A DNA stretch of 64,000 bases from Nissolia schottii (taxonomy: Eukaryota; Streptophyta; Magnoliopsida; Fabales; Fabaceae): positions 1-64,000 of the forward strand of contig QANU01045757.1 in assembly GCA_003254905.1 (NCBI GenBank). Reading direction: 5' to 3'. Within the stretch, counting starts at the first letter, position 1; each line of letters starts with the position of its first letter. A program made the position numbers and the translations under genes. The notes beneath the pieces are model-generated. The model was not told where the DNA came from and ran no database searches. It worked only from the letters and a program-made list of their open reading frames with translations. Positions 1 through 12,678 of the stretch are shown one piece after another.

Positions 1-2321
1 CGGTGAAAAACAAGTAAAACCTAATTCACCCCCCCTCTTAGGTTGCTATCTATACTTACAATACCGTGCAAATCGCTGGGCGATGAGGTTATGTCGCTGA
101 GCGGTTCCCACTTTCTGCACTTGTTTTTCTTCCATTGTTCATTATAACAATTGCATGGCATTCTCCCCTTCCATTTCTTATCGTTTTCCTACAGTAATTA
201 CAACAATTTAAACCTTTAATTCTCCTTGGTTTCATTATAAAAACTTGTGCTGATTTGGAGTTATTTTAACTGTTTCATATTGATTTAGAATAGATAAGTG
301 CCATTTCTTCCTCTAGCTTTTCACTATAATTTGGCACTTATCATACTAACATAACAACAAAACTATACATTCAAACGTTCATGTATAACAGAATCATCAG
401 AGTATACATAACAGAGTCACCAGAATATACATGACAGAATCATCGGAATAAACATGCTGGATACATGCCTAGCAGAATGTACATATGCATAACAGAATAT
501 GACATCATAACCCTGCATAACAGCATAACCTGCTTTGGAATATGTGTTATTCCCACCATAGTAATGTCCTCTATTGACATTAGTATGACGGAATAACCTC
601 GCACCCTCAGTATAGGCCCTGTCTGGACCTTCCTGCGGTGGGCTTCCACCTGCCGTGTGCCCCCTCGGGACCCCTCGACAGTGGGCGGATATTGTACCCC
701 CACCTAAGCTTGCCCCTTTTCGACAATGCAAAGACGTGGTAACCGCACACCTCCAGGTATGCCATATCGACACCACCTGTTGCGGGCTTCCACATTCAGG
801 ATGCCTTGACCTCCTGAAGTGGGATCATGGTTTGGCTCACGTCCTTTTCAGCATGTGGCATATAGCATTTTTCAGCATTGGGCGTTTGCCCTTGTTCAGT
901 ATTGGGCATTGGCCCTGTTTCAACATTGGGCATTGGCCCTTTTTCAGCATTTCTGTACCTGCAGCATGGCATACTTGTTCCCTAGGGTTCATTTCAGAAT
1001 CTTTACTTATCTCAGAATTAATTCTAGTGTCTTCAAACTAGGTGTATCATGAATGCATGAAATGCTACAGATTTCATCACAGATTACATGTAATATGCAT
1101 GTTCGGTACATTTCCTTCACATACAACATATACTTCATAGAATTCAACTATCAATCACAGATATGGCATTAAATACTGGACTATGTGCCTCAAGAGGGTC
1201 CCATAAGACTTTCTAGTCCCAAGCCGCTCAGCGAAAACTGACGTTCGCTCAGCGGTTTGAGCCTTCGCGCTCAGCGATAGAGGTCTTATCGCTCAGCGGT
1301 AATGACCTCATCGCTCAGCGACTGTCACCTTCTCGAATCTTCTCCATCGTCTTATAAAAATATCTTTTCGGACTTTCCACGTGGGCTTCAGCTCGCTCAG
1401 CGGCCCCTGTGCGAGACATGAAAACCGAATTCACCATCTCTTCCATTTTCCTCTCCTTGCTTCCCATGGCACCTGCTTGAGTTTCACACACAATCCAAGC
1501 ACAATAATCCTATCTAATCCAGGTCACAAGACTCTTCAGAATCATCTCCCTAAACCTAACCAAACTTCTAGCATACATAGGCACACATTCAAGCATAATC
1601 ATAAACGTACACATAGCAACCATTCACCATCAAAGAGGTGAGGAACTAGAGTTACCCACTTCCTAAAGAGCTTGTTGGTGATGGAAAAGGATGAACTTGA
1701 AGCTTGATTGCTTGCTTGAAAGCTTCTTTGTCAAGAAAGAATAAAACCTAGGTTATGGAGAGTTTAGAGTTATGGAACTTGATGTTCTTGCTTCCACTTG
1801 AAGAGAAAATGCTAGCCTTAACACTAGCTTGTCTCCTTAATGAGTTTAAGAGTGATTGATGATGATGAAAAGCAAAGAATGATAGTTAAACTTTGATGGT
1901 TATGGAGCTTAGGGTCTTGGAACCTTAGAAGAAGAAAATGAATAACTTTGGTGTATGTGGTGTGTGTGTGTCTTCGGGCAAGGGCTGGCCGTGGGGTCTT
2001 TAGTGGCCCTTGGTCATCCAAAATTTTATTTTCTTTCGGTGTGTTTTCGGTCATGTTCGCTCATTAACTATTTATGTACGGAAGTCTTAAAAATATTCCG
2101 GACATACCGTTGTGACCTATTAATTTTCCTTATTAATATTTAGATCTTAGTTGAAATATTCTTGAATTTATTTTCCTATTAATATAATTTACAGACTCCT
2201 GTGAGTCATGGTTAAATTCTAAAAATGACCTAATAATGACCCGAACGTCACCGGACGCCACGAGATCGCAGAATTATATTTTTAATTAATATTACAGGAA
2301 TAAAATTAATATTTGAATTTT
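1..2321 (-). mobile_element. Truncated large LTR (LTR-A), Ty3/gypsy, Tekay-like
   Basis: Part of a large LTR in minus orientation, cut by the window edge on the left and lacking the expected terminal gggatgttaca on the right, where satellite begins. It is placed in the same family as the solo LTR at 54,873-57,455 because both carry clusters of the motif gctcagcg (1,205-1,400 here; 56,220-56,300 there) followed by a 'gttacccactt' block and an AT-rich tail with 'aaaatattccg'. It holds a 24-bp minisatellite at 847-950. The first ~60 bases include a C-rich tract that might belong to another retroelement; I cannot decide. No coding region is recognisable. It is a broken fossil. Confidence 0.6.
847..950. 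repeat. 24-bp minisatellite inside LTR-A
   Basis: Units begin at 847, 871, 895 and 919, with a partial unit at 943, an exact 24-bp period. The core is ttcagcattgggcattggcc with substitutions. It is one of four different short tandem arrays found inside LTRs of this window. Confidence 0.85.
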
Positions 2322-2630
2322 ATTTCATTGACCTACCACAGATCATTGAATTATCCGATAAACCACCATGAATTAAATGGTCATGCATGTCACCCATTTG
2401 ACCCACCACAGATCATTGAATTATCTGATATCCCACCATATTTTAGATGATCATGATATCCCACCGTATTTTAGATGGTCATGCATGCCATCCATTTGAC
2501 CCACCACAGGTCATTGAATTATCCGATATCCCACCATGCATTTGATGGTCATGCATGTCATCCATTTGACCTACCATAGGTCATTGAATTATCGAACTAT
2601 ATATTAGATGGTCATGCATGCCATCCATTT
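2322..2630. repeat. 70-bp satellite, block 1
   Basis: Tandem copies of the 70-bp monomer whose units contain gatggtcatgcatgccatcc, then tttgacccaccacaggtc, then attgaattatccgatatccc. The left edge meets the truncated LTR-A. The right edge is the TRIM insertion, whose left target duplication cattt (2,626-2,630) is satellite sequence. Confidence 0.9.
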
Positions 2631-3467
2631 TGTTAAACATCGTGGAAAAACGGTCTAAGGGACACAACAAAGACTATAGAGAAAATATAAAGAACAAAAA
2701 ATAATATAATTGTATTATGAGAGTTGTGTGTCTTTACATAGGAGGCTGAGCCTATTTATAGGTTGAAGACTCAACGGCCAAAACACAACGGCCAAAAATA
2801 AATTACAATCAATTAAATAAGACTAAATCAAATCAAATCAATTATGATCATTAATATAAATTATTCTTAACACCCTCCCTCAAGCTAAAGCTCCCCGAGC
2901 TTTAAGCTTGTCATAGTTCAACGGAGGGCTGAGTGGAGCGGAACCAACAAATGGAGGCAACATCAGGAGTTGGACGGAACCAACAAAGGCAACATCGAGA
3001 GCTGGGCGAAACCAGCGAAGGCAACAGAGTAGAACCGGCAAACGTAATAACAGAGGCAACATTAGGAGTTAGGAGGAACCAACAAAGGCAACATCTAGAG
3101 CTAGGCGGAACTAGCAAAGGCAACAACGATAGGCAACAACCGAGACTACGTGGAGGAAGATTAAGTCAACATCAAGATTATGTGGAGGCGGCAAAAGCGG
3201 GAATATGGGTTCAAGGTGGGAACCATGGCTCTGATACCATGCTAAACATCTTGAATAAACGAGCAAAGGGACACAACAAAGACTATGGAGAAAATACAGA
3301 GAACAAGAAATAATAGAATTGTATTACGAGAGTTGTGTGTCTTTACATAGGAGGCTGAGCCTATTTATAGGCTGAAGACTCAACGGCAAAAAATAAATTA
3401 CAATCAATTAAATAAGACTAAATCAAATCAAATCAATTATGATCATTAATATAAATTATTCTTAACA
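2631..3467 (-). mobile_element. TRIM-type miniature LTR retrotransposon, structurally whole
   Basis: An 837-bp element with two similar LTRs, 2,631-2,872 (242 bp) and 3,240-3,467 (228 bp). They begin TGTTAA (TGCTAA in the right copy) and end TTAACA. It is flanked by a perfect 5-bp target duplication, cattt (2,626-2,630 and 3,468-3,472). Read on the minus strand, the primer-binding site TGGTATCAGAGC (3,228-3,239) abuts the 5' LTR and matches the 3' end of initiator methionine tRNA. A purine-rich GAGGGAGGG tract abuts the 3' LTR. The ~367-bp interior holds imperfect repeats around aaccaacaaaggcaacat and no recognisable gag or pol, so it must have relied on proteins made elsewhere. Slight LTR divergence suggests a fairly old insertion. 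Confidence 0.88.
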
Positions 3468-4451
3468 CATTTGACCCACCACAGGTCATTGAATTATCCG
3501 ATATTCCACCAGCCATCCATTTGACCCACCACAGATCATTGAATTATCCGATAACCCACCATGAATTAAATGGTCATGCATGCCACCCATTTGACCCACC
3601 ACAGTTCATTGAAATATCCGATATCCCACCATATTTTAGATGATCATGCATGTCATCCATTTGACCTACCACAGGTCATTGAATTATCCAACCATATATT
3701 AGATGGTCATGCATGCCATCCATTTGACCCACCACAGGTCATTGAAATATCCGATATCCCACCATGCATTAGACGGTCATGCATGTCATCCATTTGACCC
3801 ACCACAGATCATTGAATTAGGCTACCATATATTACATGGTCATGCATGCCATACATTTGACCCACCACAGGTCATTGAATTATCATATATCCCACCATGC
3901 ATTAGATGGTCATGCGTGTCATTCATTTGACCCACCACAAGTCATTGAACTATCCGATATCCCATCGTGCGTTAGATGGTCATGCATGCCATACATTTGA
4001 CCCACCACAGGTCATTGAATTATCCAACCATATATTACATGGTCATGCATGCCATCCATTTGACCCACCACAGGTCATAAAATTATCCGATATCCCACCA
4101 TTTTTTAGTTGGTCGTGCATGCCATCCATTTGACCCACCACAAGTCATTGAATTATTCGATATCCCACCATGCATTAGATTGTCATACATGCCATCCATT
4201 TGATGCACCATAGGTCATTGAATTATGCGATATCCCACCATATTTTAGATGGAGGTCATGCATTCCATCCGTTTGACCCACCACAGGTCATTGAATTATC
4301 TGATATCGCACAATGCATTAGATAGTCTTGCATGTCATCCATTTGACCCACTACAGGTCATTGAATTATCTGCATATATTAGGTCATACATGTCATCATT
4401 CCATCATGCCACCATATGTCGTTGAATTATCTCGTATATATTAAATGGTCA
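3468..4451. repeat. 70-bp satellite, block 2
   Basis: About fifteen monomers of 70 and 63 bp. The 63-bp type lacks about seven bases around gatatcc. The block includes a ~50-bp truncated monomer near 3,500 (ccaccagccatcc junction). Near 4,300-4,450 the monomers become degenerate and run into the gene-fragment segment; the same degenerate series precedes most other copies of that segment. Confidence 0.9.
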
Positions 4452-5326
4452 CACAAGTCCATAATTTCATTTCGACATTTAAATTTTATGATGCCGCATC
4501 TGTGATAAAGGTAATATTTAATTTAAATAAAATAGTATGCATAAAGAAGAAAAGGCAGTAACTTTTAACAATCAATCTTGAGAATTACTTAACGAAAGTA
4601 TTTTTACCTAACTCATTCAAATTGGACCAATAAAGAACAGAATATGAGAATAGAGATCTATATATGCTTACCTTAAATGCAGTGAATAATAGAATATTGA
4701 AGCGACGATAATTCATGTTAAGTCGTGTCTGAACGAATTCCATGACTGTAGTGCATCAGATACAAAACTATAGCAAAATAATGGTGCTCAACATCCTGAA
4801 AGTTTTAACATATATGCAAATATTAAAAAACAATGTCATAGTTAATAAATTAATGTGAGTAGAAAATAGTTTCAGTTAGAAAGGGAGCAAACATTAAACA
4901 ATATAAAAAAATTAACGTAATGTGAATTTATGTAATAACGAAATTGTAGATACCTTGACGGTGGAAATGACTTGACCCAATGCTCTTCTTAACCTTTTTT
5001 AATTTTCTGAGAAAATACAAAATAACTAAAAGAGAATGAAATCAGAGAACTTAAACTTCAATTCCATTTGCATGGAAGAAAACTCTAAGAAATGGAAAAC
5101 ATGTAGAAAAAAAGAATCGGAATTATGAAAGAAAGCCTGCAATATTACAAATACTTGTAAAGAAACTAGTATCTACTCAAAATCAAAAATCTAAAGTCAT
5201 ATTACCTCCACAATGATTTCAAACTCACTAAAATTGTCATCAAAGCGACAATTACGTCACATCTAATTTTTGCACATTCATTGTAGCTACTGCAACACAT
5301 AATAAAAAAAACTAATCATAAGCATT
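4452..5326 (-). pseudogene. Unidentified host-gene fragment, copy S1
   Basis: Non-satellite, AT-rich segment with exon-like blocks on the minus strand. In order these are 5,289-5,206 (after TTGCAG, before GTAATA), 5,006-4,954 (after TTCTCAG, before GTATCTAC) and 4,795-4,672 (after TTTCAG, before GTAAGC). In this copy block 3 reads DVEHHYFAIV at its start and RRFNILLFTAFK in another frame at its end. Block 2 can be read ALGQVISTVK and is in phase with block 3. Frame changes inside the blocks mean it is not coding now. I do not recognise the protein family. The splice-like borders are seen directly; that this was a gene is inference. Confidence 0.55.
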
Positions 5327-5421
5327 AATTGAATTATCAAATCATGTATAAGTTAGTCATGCATGTCAACGATTTAACCCACCACAAGTCATTGAACTAT
5401 CCGATATTCCACCATGCCTTA
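5327..5421. repeat. 70-bp satellite, block 3
   Basis: A little over one monomer between gene fragment S1 and solo LTR-B. The final bases cctta are the left target duplication of LTR-B and correspond to 'catta' of the satellite consensus. Confidence 0.85.
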
Positions 5422-5907
5422 TGTAACACCCTAGGTTAGCAGCTTATGCTTAAGTCATAATCTGCGTCTGCTAGGCTGTTAACTGCTGTGTGGGAATACT
5501 GATAGTCCCTACTTTACTTAGGAAAATAATTAAGTTAACTGAAAGTAAGGACCCATTTTTTTTTAAACTTTTCTATTTGTTACTTTATTTGCAAAATATG
5601 AGCCGCGCGGGAATCAATCATATAACACAAACGATAGAGCGAATGGCTTACAACTGATATTCATACATAAATATTTACATAAGCAAACGTCGTCCATCAC
5701 AAATATTTACATCAACAGTAGTCTAACATAATAAGTTACATATACAAGCCAAATACATTAAACTACATATCAAAATACATCTCGAAATGAGTAGTCTTCT
5801 ACTCATCCGTCCTCATACCACCACTGCTCCTCATGCGGCTCCTCATAGGGCTCCTCCTGGCTCTCATGATCTTTGCCTGCTCCTAGAAGCATAAGCGAGT
5901 GTGGGGG

Positions 5908-5925
5908 TGAGAACGGTGGTTCTCA
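5908..5925. repeat. Small hairpin in LTR-B
   Basis: TGAGAAC (5,908-5,914) and GTTCTCA (5,919-5,925) around a 4-base loop. LTR-C has a matching hairpin at 11,941-11,959 with an 8-bp stem, and LTR-D has a looser one near 14,049-14,075, all beside a 'ggggtgagaac' block. Confidence 0.6.
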
Positions 5926-6184
5926 ATGGTTAACTATGGATAGTGGGGATCTGGTTACTCAGTTATGCTTCCGGCCATCCAGGAGATCTCTAAGTGTTCA
6001 TGCATCTAGACATCCTACCAGTTATTTCTTGCCTAAGTTCCTGGGCGGCTTTATCTAGTTACTAGGTGACGGGGGATCTAATCTTTCTTACTAAGTTCTC
6101 GTGCTTATTAACCAGACTTACGGTGCAACTATGACCGTCTCGTACGTGTCTCACGGACGGTTGACTCAACATGCATTAGTAGTC

Positions 6185-6246
6185 CTGATTAAGTATGGTT
6201 ATGTGTGTGTATATATATACACACACACATAACGATACTTAATCAG
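6185..6246. repeat. 62-bp near-perfect palindrome inside LTR-B
   Basis: The arms run from ctgattaagtatgg inward to a (gt)(at)(ac) core and mirror out to aacgatacttaatcag. I see one mismatched pair. No spacer is present, so it could extrude as a cruciform in DNA or fold as a hairpin in LTR RNA. Confidence 0.85.
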
Positions 6247-6435
6247 ATATAATCATACAACTGATACAATTAGCACATCAATGTAATGCATGATGGGGAA
6301 AGGGGTTTCTCCTACGCGCCTGTGGTCGTGTCCTTCTTCGCTGCTTGGTTGCCATCGCTCCCATGTAGACTGGGGGATCGTCATCCCTTCTCCAGCTACG
6401 ACGTGTAGTAACACTAGGAGTGAGGCCCGTATGCG

Positions 6436-6551
6436 TCCGAACTTCGTGGATGACTTGCTCACTTACGTTCGAACTTCGTGGACGACTTAATCATCTGCAT
6501 CCGAACTTCGTGGATGACTTTAAGGCCTGGGTCCGAACTTCGTGGACCAAA

Positions 6552-6593
<42 letters not shown>

Positions 6594-6612
6594 ATGTCCG
6601 AACTTCGTGAAC
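6436..6612. repeat. 32-bp minisatellite and CT microsatellite in LTR-B
   Basis: The core tccgaacttcgtgga starts at about 6,436, 6,468, 6,500 and 6,532, and again near 6,597, a 32-bp period. The last interval is doubled and filled by a (ct)n run (about 6,553-6,590). The array follows a 'ctcctacgcg' landmark, the same place where LTR-D carries a different array. Confidence 0.85.
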
Positions 6613-8753
6613 ATCTTACCTGTCTTTTCAATGTCATGACATAAAAGCTCAAGCGCTCCTTTCTTTCTGTTCTCTCGTCCGGGTGGAAAACCGCGTTGAG
6701 ATCATTCTCTGCGCAACATAATCATAACCCAGTCCGTCTCGCACATAACCAAGTATGACGTGCCAAGAGAGGGATTCCCAGTACATAACTATGTCATAAC
6801 TTCGGGCTACTCCGACCCTCTGTGGTCGGGGTCCGTCTTTAAACTTAACTGTTTTCCCTGATTTAAATTACCATCTTTGCACATTAGTTCATTTACTTCT
6901 AGTGATCAATGGTTGCCCTAAGTCCTGTGGCAACGCTACCTCATGATGCATGTTATCATAAATACTGCACATAAACTCTACCGTTAAGTACTCGTTGGAA
7001 TAGAGGGGACCTAGAAAAACCCCTCTAAGGGACCGCTCAACTACTCCAGGGAACCTCCGCGGAACCCACCTAGGAACTCTCCGGGGAATTACTCGGCAAC
7101 TCCAGGGAAGCCCCCGCGGAACCCACTCAGCAACCCTCAAAGGAACCACTCGACCACTCAAGGGAACGTCCGCGAAACCCACTCGGCACCAGTCCAGGCG
7201 CCGCTCAACAACTCTCTACAGACTCCTCTCAGTCACTCTCCGCGGAACCACTAAGCACCAGTCCAGGCGCCGCTCAACAACTTCAGACTCCTCTCAGTCA
7301 CTCTTCGCGGAACCACTCAGCACCAGTCTAAGCGCCGCTCAACAACTTCCGACTTCTCTCAGTCACTCTCCGCGGAACCACTCAACACCACTCCTGATGC
7401 CCTCTCAGCACTCCTCACGTAACCCTCTCAGCAACTACAGGGATTCTCTGCAGAACCCCACTCAGCACCAATCCTGGTGCCGCTCAACCACTCTAGACTC
7501 CCTCGGTCACTCAAGGGATCCTCCGTGGACCCCGTTCGGCGCTTACTCTCTGTTGCTTATTTTCTCTCATTTTCTCACATTCATCTCAAAACACCACATA
7601 ACCCAGCGATACACAGCAACACCAAGAACATTCATGAATCATAAAACACATGAAATGCAATCAACAGGTAACAGAATATTTATTCTCAACAAATCTTTAA
7701 CAACACATGCAAGATCATTTCAAGCATAAAACGCATACTAAGTGCATTATATCACATACTCAAAATAACCATAAATAGATCACCAAGGAGGTGATTTATG
7801 CATAGTTACCCACTTGTAGAAAACCTGGTGGTGGTGAGGGAAGTTTGGAGGGAAGTCCTACAAGCCTTGTTGTTTTCCAAAGCTTGAACTTCTCCTTTCT
7901 CTAAGATGAAGACCTTTGAGCAAGGTGGAGGATGATGAGGTTGTTCCTCTTGACTTTGGGAAGAAGAAAATGAAACCAAGATGAGGAGACTTGAGGGCTG
8001 TGGTTTTCGGTTTGTGGAAGGTGGGAAGAGATGGCAAAGTGCTTGATCTCTTGAATATTGGGTGGTGTTCTTTAAGGTGTGGCTAAGTGTGTTATTAGGG
8101 AGAATGTGAGAAATGAGCTTTTGCTTAGAGTTTTGGGGCAAGAAAGTGTCGGTTCTGGGGCTGATGGTGAGGGAAATGAATTGCAATTTAGGATTTAGTA
8201 AAATGTGATGAATAGTAGAAGGCATGGGCATAGGTATGGCTAGTGATGGGATTTGGTTTAGTGTGTAAGACAAGTAAGGTGATGGGAATTTGGAAACATG
8301 ATTTTGGGGATTAATTTTTTTGGGCAAAAATCTCCTCTTCTAGCCGTGCAGCCCTCACTCACAGCTGCTGAAATTTCATTTTCTCCCGGTTCCGGTTCGC
8401 TCGTGTTTTATCGCTCGCAGTCTCGGTGCGTCGCGCACGGTTGTCCGAAAAATATTCCGTTTATACCGTCGTGATCCTCTAATTCCCCCCTACCTACGGG
8501 TATTAATATTTCAAGGTGTTTGTGGATTTTTCTCCGGGAGATTATTTTCACTGACACCTTTTTCGCGTCAGAAAATTCTATCGGCGTACAGCGACTGTTT
8601 GGTTGTCGGCCGAACTCCCTATCGCGACATGTCTTATTTTATAGGGATATTCTACGTAATAATTTCCCATCTTAATTCTCAAATCATGATTAGAAAATTA
8701 ATTTAATAATTATGTTTACGATTATTTCTCTAAGGAAAAATCGGGATGTTACA

Positions 8754-9095
8754 CATTAGATGGTCATGCATGCCATCCATTTGACCCACCACAGGTCATT
8801 GAATTATCCGATATCCCACCACGCATTAGATGGACATACATGTCATCCATTTGACCCACCATAGGTTATTGAATTATCCAACTATATATTAGATAGTCAT
8901 GCAGGCCATCCATTTGACCCACCACAGGTCATTGAATTATCTGATATCCCACCAGCCATCCATTTGCCCCACCACAGGTCATTGAATTATCCGATATCCC
9001 ACCATATCTAGATGGTCATGCATGTCATCCATTTGACCCACCACAGGTCATTAAATTATCTGGTATCCCACAATATATTAGATGGTCATGCGTGT
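8754..9095. repeat. 70-bp satellite, block 4
   Basis: About five monomers between solo LTR-B and the plus-strand gag-only element, including a truncated monomer with the ccaccagccatcc junction (near 8,952). The arrangement places two oppositely oriented LTRs of one family only 342 bp apart. Confidence 0.9.
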
Positions 9096-12000
9096 TGTAA
9101 TATCCCGATTTTTCCTTAGAGAAATAATCGTAAACATAAATATTTAATTAATTTTCTAATCATGATTAGGGAATTAAAATGGGAAACTAATAGGTAGAAT
9201 ATCCCTAGAAAATAAGACGTGTCGCGGCAGGAAGTTCGGCAGACAACCGAACAGTCGTTGTTCGCCGATGAAATTTTCTGGCACGCAAAAGGTGTCCGCG
9301 AAAATAATCCCCCGGGAAAAAATTCACAAACACTTTTAAATATTAATACCTTTAGGTAGGGGAAAATTGGAGGATCGCGACGGTATAAACGGAATATTTT
9401 TCGGACGACCGTATGCGACGCACCGAGACTGCGAGCGATAAAACACGAGCGAACCGGAACCAGGAGAAAATGAAATTTCAGCAGCTGACCAGGAGGGGGA
9501 GTGCTGCACGGTCTGATGGTGATTTTGTCCAATCCCCTAAATCATGCTTCCAAATTCCCATCACCTTACTTGCCTTACACATTTCACTAAATCCTATCAC
9601 GTGGCCATACCTATACCCATGCTTTCTACTATTCATCACTTTTTCTAAATCCTAAAATTCAATTAATTTCCCTCACCCTCAGCCCTCAAAACCGAGACGT
9701 CACTCTCCCAAAGCCAATCCTCTTCTTCACTCCCCTGACGCCTTGCATTCTTCTCTCCACACGGTTTCTAAAGCTTTTCTCCCATCCCACCACACTTTGC
9801 CTATAGACTACACTTCCATAAGCCAAGCAAACCGTGCCAGAAACAATTTCTCTTAAAGCTTTCCTTCATTTTTCTCTAAACACAACCCTCAAGTCTCCTC
9901 ATCTCTGTTCATTTCCTTCCATCCAAAATCGGGGGGGAACAACCCCATCACCCTCTACCTTTCTCACGAACTTGTCATCTTGGAGAAGGGAGGAGCTCAA
10001 GCTTTGGAGACAACAAGGCTTGTGGGACTTCACTCCAAGCTTCCCTCACCACCACCAGGTTCTTTTATAGGTGGGTAACTATGGCTTACTCACCTACTTG
10101 GTAGTTATGTTTGCTTATGTGTGTGAATGTATGTTTCTCTGTACGTATGATTATGTATGCTAGAGCTCATGCTAGGATTTAGGAGTGATTCTGAAGGGTC
10201 CTGTGACCTGGATTAGATAGGTTTTGATAGTTAGAATATGTGTGAAAAACTCAAGGAGCATTCATGAGCAAAGGGGGAAGAAAAGCAAGAAAAATAAAGA
10301 AAACAGAGTCTGGTTCGTCAGGTATTGCGGGGTAGTTCCGCAGAGAGTAACCGAGGGCAGTCTAGAGTTGTTGAGCGGCACCTGGGATGGTGCTGAGTGA
10401 TTCCGCGGAGAGAGACTGAGAGCAGGCTAGCGAGTTGCTGAGTGGGTTCCGCGGAGGTCCCCTAGAGTTGTAGAGAAGATTTCCCCAAGCTGTTGAGTGG
10501 AGTCTAGAGTTGCTGAGTGAGCACCGGCAGTTTGCTGGGTAGGTTCCGCGGAGGATCCCTGGAGAGCTGAAAGGGTTACGTAGAGGGTGCTGAGTGGGTT
10601 CCGCGTAGGACCCCTAGAGTGCTGAGAAGGTTACGTAGAGAGTGCTGAGTGGGTTCCGCGGAGGGTCCCTGGAGTGCGGTGCTGAGTGGGTTCCGCGTAG
10701 GACCCCTGGAGTGCTGAGAGGGTTACGTAGAAGTGCTGAGTGGTTTCCGCGGAGGATACCCGGAATGCTGAGAGGGTTACGTGAAGAGTTCTGAGTAGTT
10801 TCCGCGGAGGCTCATGCATTATGATTGTTTAATGTAATATGTATGACTGAAATATGTGAACTATGTGATGAAGTATGTTCATGCATTATGATTATTTAAA
10901 GTAATATGTTAGCATGTCATGCATCATGATAAGGTACATTCAGAGGACTAGAAGTTAATCAGGTAATGAGTAAAGATTATAATGGAAATGAACCTTAGGG
11001 AACAAGTCATGTCATATTATGTGCGGAAGAAGAGAAGAAAGAAGAAATGTTATGAGAAAGTTAAGATGAGAATACAAAGAAATGCTATGAGAAAGATAAG
11101 ATGATAATATGCTGAAATGATATGAAAACGAAAGAAAAGAGGAAAGAATATGAAAAAGAGAAAGAAAAGTTTATATGCTGAAAGACTATGAGAAAGACAA
11201 AGAAAAGCTGATGTACTATCGGTAGGTGGCTGGCAGTGGGTTCACTCTTCTGTCGGTAGGTGGCTGGCAGGAGAGGTGAATCGATTAGCACAACCCTCCT
11301 ATCGGTAGGTAGCTGGCAGGATGCGGGGTCACTTCCCTGTCTGCAGGTGGATGGCAGGGAAGGGGATGATGGTTGTTGTCGGTAGGTAGCTGGCAACAGA
11401 TTCACAGAGATGAATCAAATATGATTATGCTGATAAGTATTGTCAGTAGGTAGCTGGCAACGGATTCGCAAAGATGAATCAAATAAAGAAATTAATATGA
11501 AAGTCTGAAAGCAAGAGAAAAGTATGAAAGAGTAAAGTATAAAAGAAAGAAAGAATTATAATATGTGATGTATGCTTGAATGTATGTATGTATGCAATGT
11601 ATGTAATAAGGTATGTATGGAAGTATGAACAAGTAAGAAGATGAGTAAATAAGTAAGAAGATAAATGAATATGAAGAAGATAAGTAAATATGATGTAAGT
11701 ACCGTCAAGAGAACGCTCGAGACGGCTATGTATGTATAAGTGAATGAAAGTAACAAGCACGAGAACTTAGTAAGAAAGATTAGTTCCCCCTATCACCTAG
11801 TAAGGTAGATAAAGCTGTTCAGGACTTTAGGCCAGATCATAATCAGTAGGAATGTTAGTATGCATGTTCACTTAGAAACACCTGAGCGGCGGAATCATAA
11901 TTGAGTAGAAAAATAAAGAACGATCCCCAAGGTTACCCACTGAGAACCCAAGGTTCTCACCCCCACTCCTTTATGACTCTAGGATGGCATGACATGTACG

Positions 12001-12510
12001 CTGAGACGGGGCCGGTATCGGAAGACATGCATAGATATGGACGTTAGAGGATTCCGAGGAAGCGACGGACAAAGACTTCTGCTTTATGTTTTAAATTAGC
12101 TTAAGGGATTAGGTGCTCCCTTAGCTCATATGGAAATGTATTATGACTTGTATACTTGATTTTATAATTATGTATTATTATTTGACTGTGCAACTATGTG
12201 ATGGACCGAATACTTGTATGTTTATGTATTTCTCTTGTAAGATCTCTAACATTGCCACTCTGTAATTAATTATTGCTTAAGTCCATTGGGACTCTATCGT
12301 TTGTATCTTTATATGCTATCTTAATCACGCACGGCTTCTACTTTATAAAATGATAATGCACACGAATGATTTTCAAAATGGTCCATATTTTCAAGTAAGA
12401 AATATTTACCAAGCTAAAAGTAGGGGCTAGAAGTAACCCCACCCAAGCTGAAAATAACCTAGTGAGCTTTGTTTACTACGTACAGGTAAACAGTTAGCTA
12501 AGGTGTTTCA
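9096..12510 (+). mobile_element. 5' LTR (LTR-C) of a gag-only Tekay-like element
   Basis: A 3,415-bp LTR from TGTAATATCCCG to AGGTGTTTCA, immediately followed by a methionine-tRNA primer site. It is homologous to LTR-B in inverse orientation: the starts match (atcccgatttttccttagagaaataatcg), both carry the ccgcgg repeat cluster (10,320-10,810 here), and both share the 'gataaagctgttcagg' and 'ggttctcacccccactcc' blocks. An internal repeat with core cggtaggtggctggcag lies at about 11,218-11,460. It lies in satellite sequence on the left. No coding function is expected in an LTR. Confidence 0.85.
11218..11462. repeat. Irregular minisatellite inside LTR-C
   Basis: About six copies of a core close to tcggtaggtggctggcag, separated by 15-40 bp of variable sequence. 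It occupies the position corresponding to the arrays of LTR-B and LTR-D but has an unrelated unit. Confidence 0.8.
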
Positions 12511-12512
12511 TT

Positions 12513-12524
12513 TGGTATCAGAGC
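12513..12524 (+). promoter_or_regulatory. Primer-binding site (initiator Met tRNA)
   Basis: TGGTATCAGAGC lies two bases after the LTR-C terminus. It is complementary to the 3' end of plant initiator methionine tRNA and is the usual primer site of plant Ty3/gypsy elements. It fixes the orientation of the element as plus. Confidence 0.92.
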
Positions 12525-12678
12525 AGTTTGGTCCCATAGAGCCTGAGGACTGAGCTGCACTATGCTTTCGGGCATGATCACGGTGTATGTTTCTGGTGGA
12601 TGGTATGTGTCGAGTTTATGTGTACTAGCCTTTTTGAGATTGATCACCTCAGAATTGTGCAGGTACCATCGACTCACT

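Larger units (their letters stand above)
5422..8753 (-). mobile_element. Large solo LTR (LTR-B), Ty3/gypsy, Tekay-like
   Basis: A 3,332-bp LTR bounded on the plus strand by TGTAACACCC and GGGATGTTACA, inverted termini typical of plant Tekay/Del chromovirus LTRs. It sits in the satellite with near-identical 5-bp flanks (cctta 5,417-5,421; catta 8,754-8,758). No interior or second LTR is attached, so it is best read as a solo LTR left by recombination. Inside are a 62-bp palindrome, a 32-bp minisatellite with a CT run, and a ~500-bp cluster of ccgcggaac-type repeats (7,000-7,540). Its mirror image is LTR-C at 9,096-12,510. Confidence 0.85.

Noticed and set aside
1-60. C-rich 'aattcaccccccctcttagg' as a Copia-type retroelement fragment
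   Set aside because: The phrase is familiar from plant retroelements, but the window edge cuts it and no domain supports it.
2933-3313. 126-residue frame in the TRIM interior (GETSEGNRVEPAN-type repeats)
   Set aside because: It runs antisense to the element, is made of short imperfect DNA repeats and extends into the LTR. TRIM elements do not encode protein.
7397-10070. Open frames of 78-173 residues within LTR-B and LTR-C
   Set aside because: LTRs of this family are non-coding. The two LTRs do not conserve the frames, and the composition reflects purine/pyrimidine-rich tracts.
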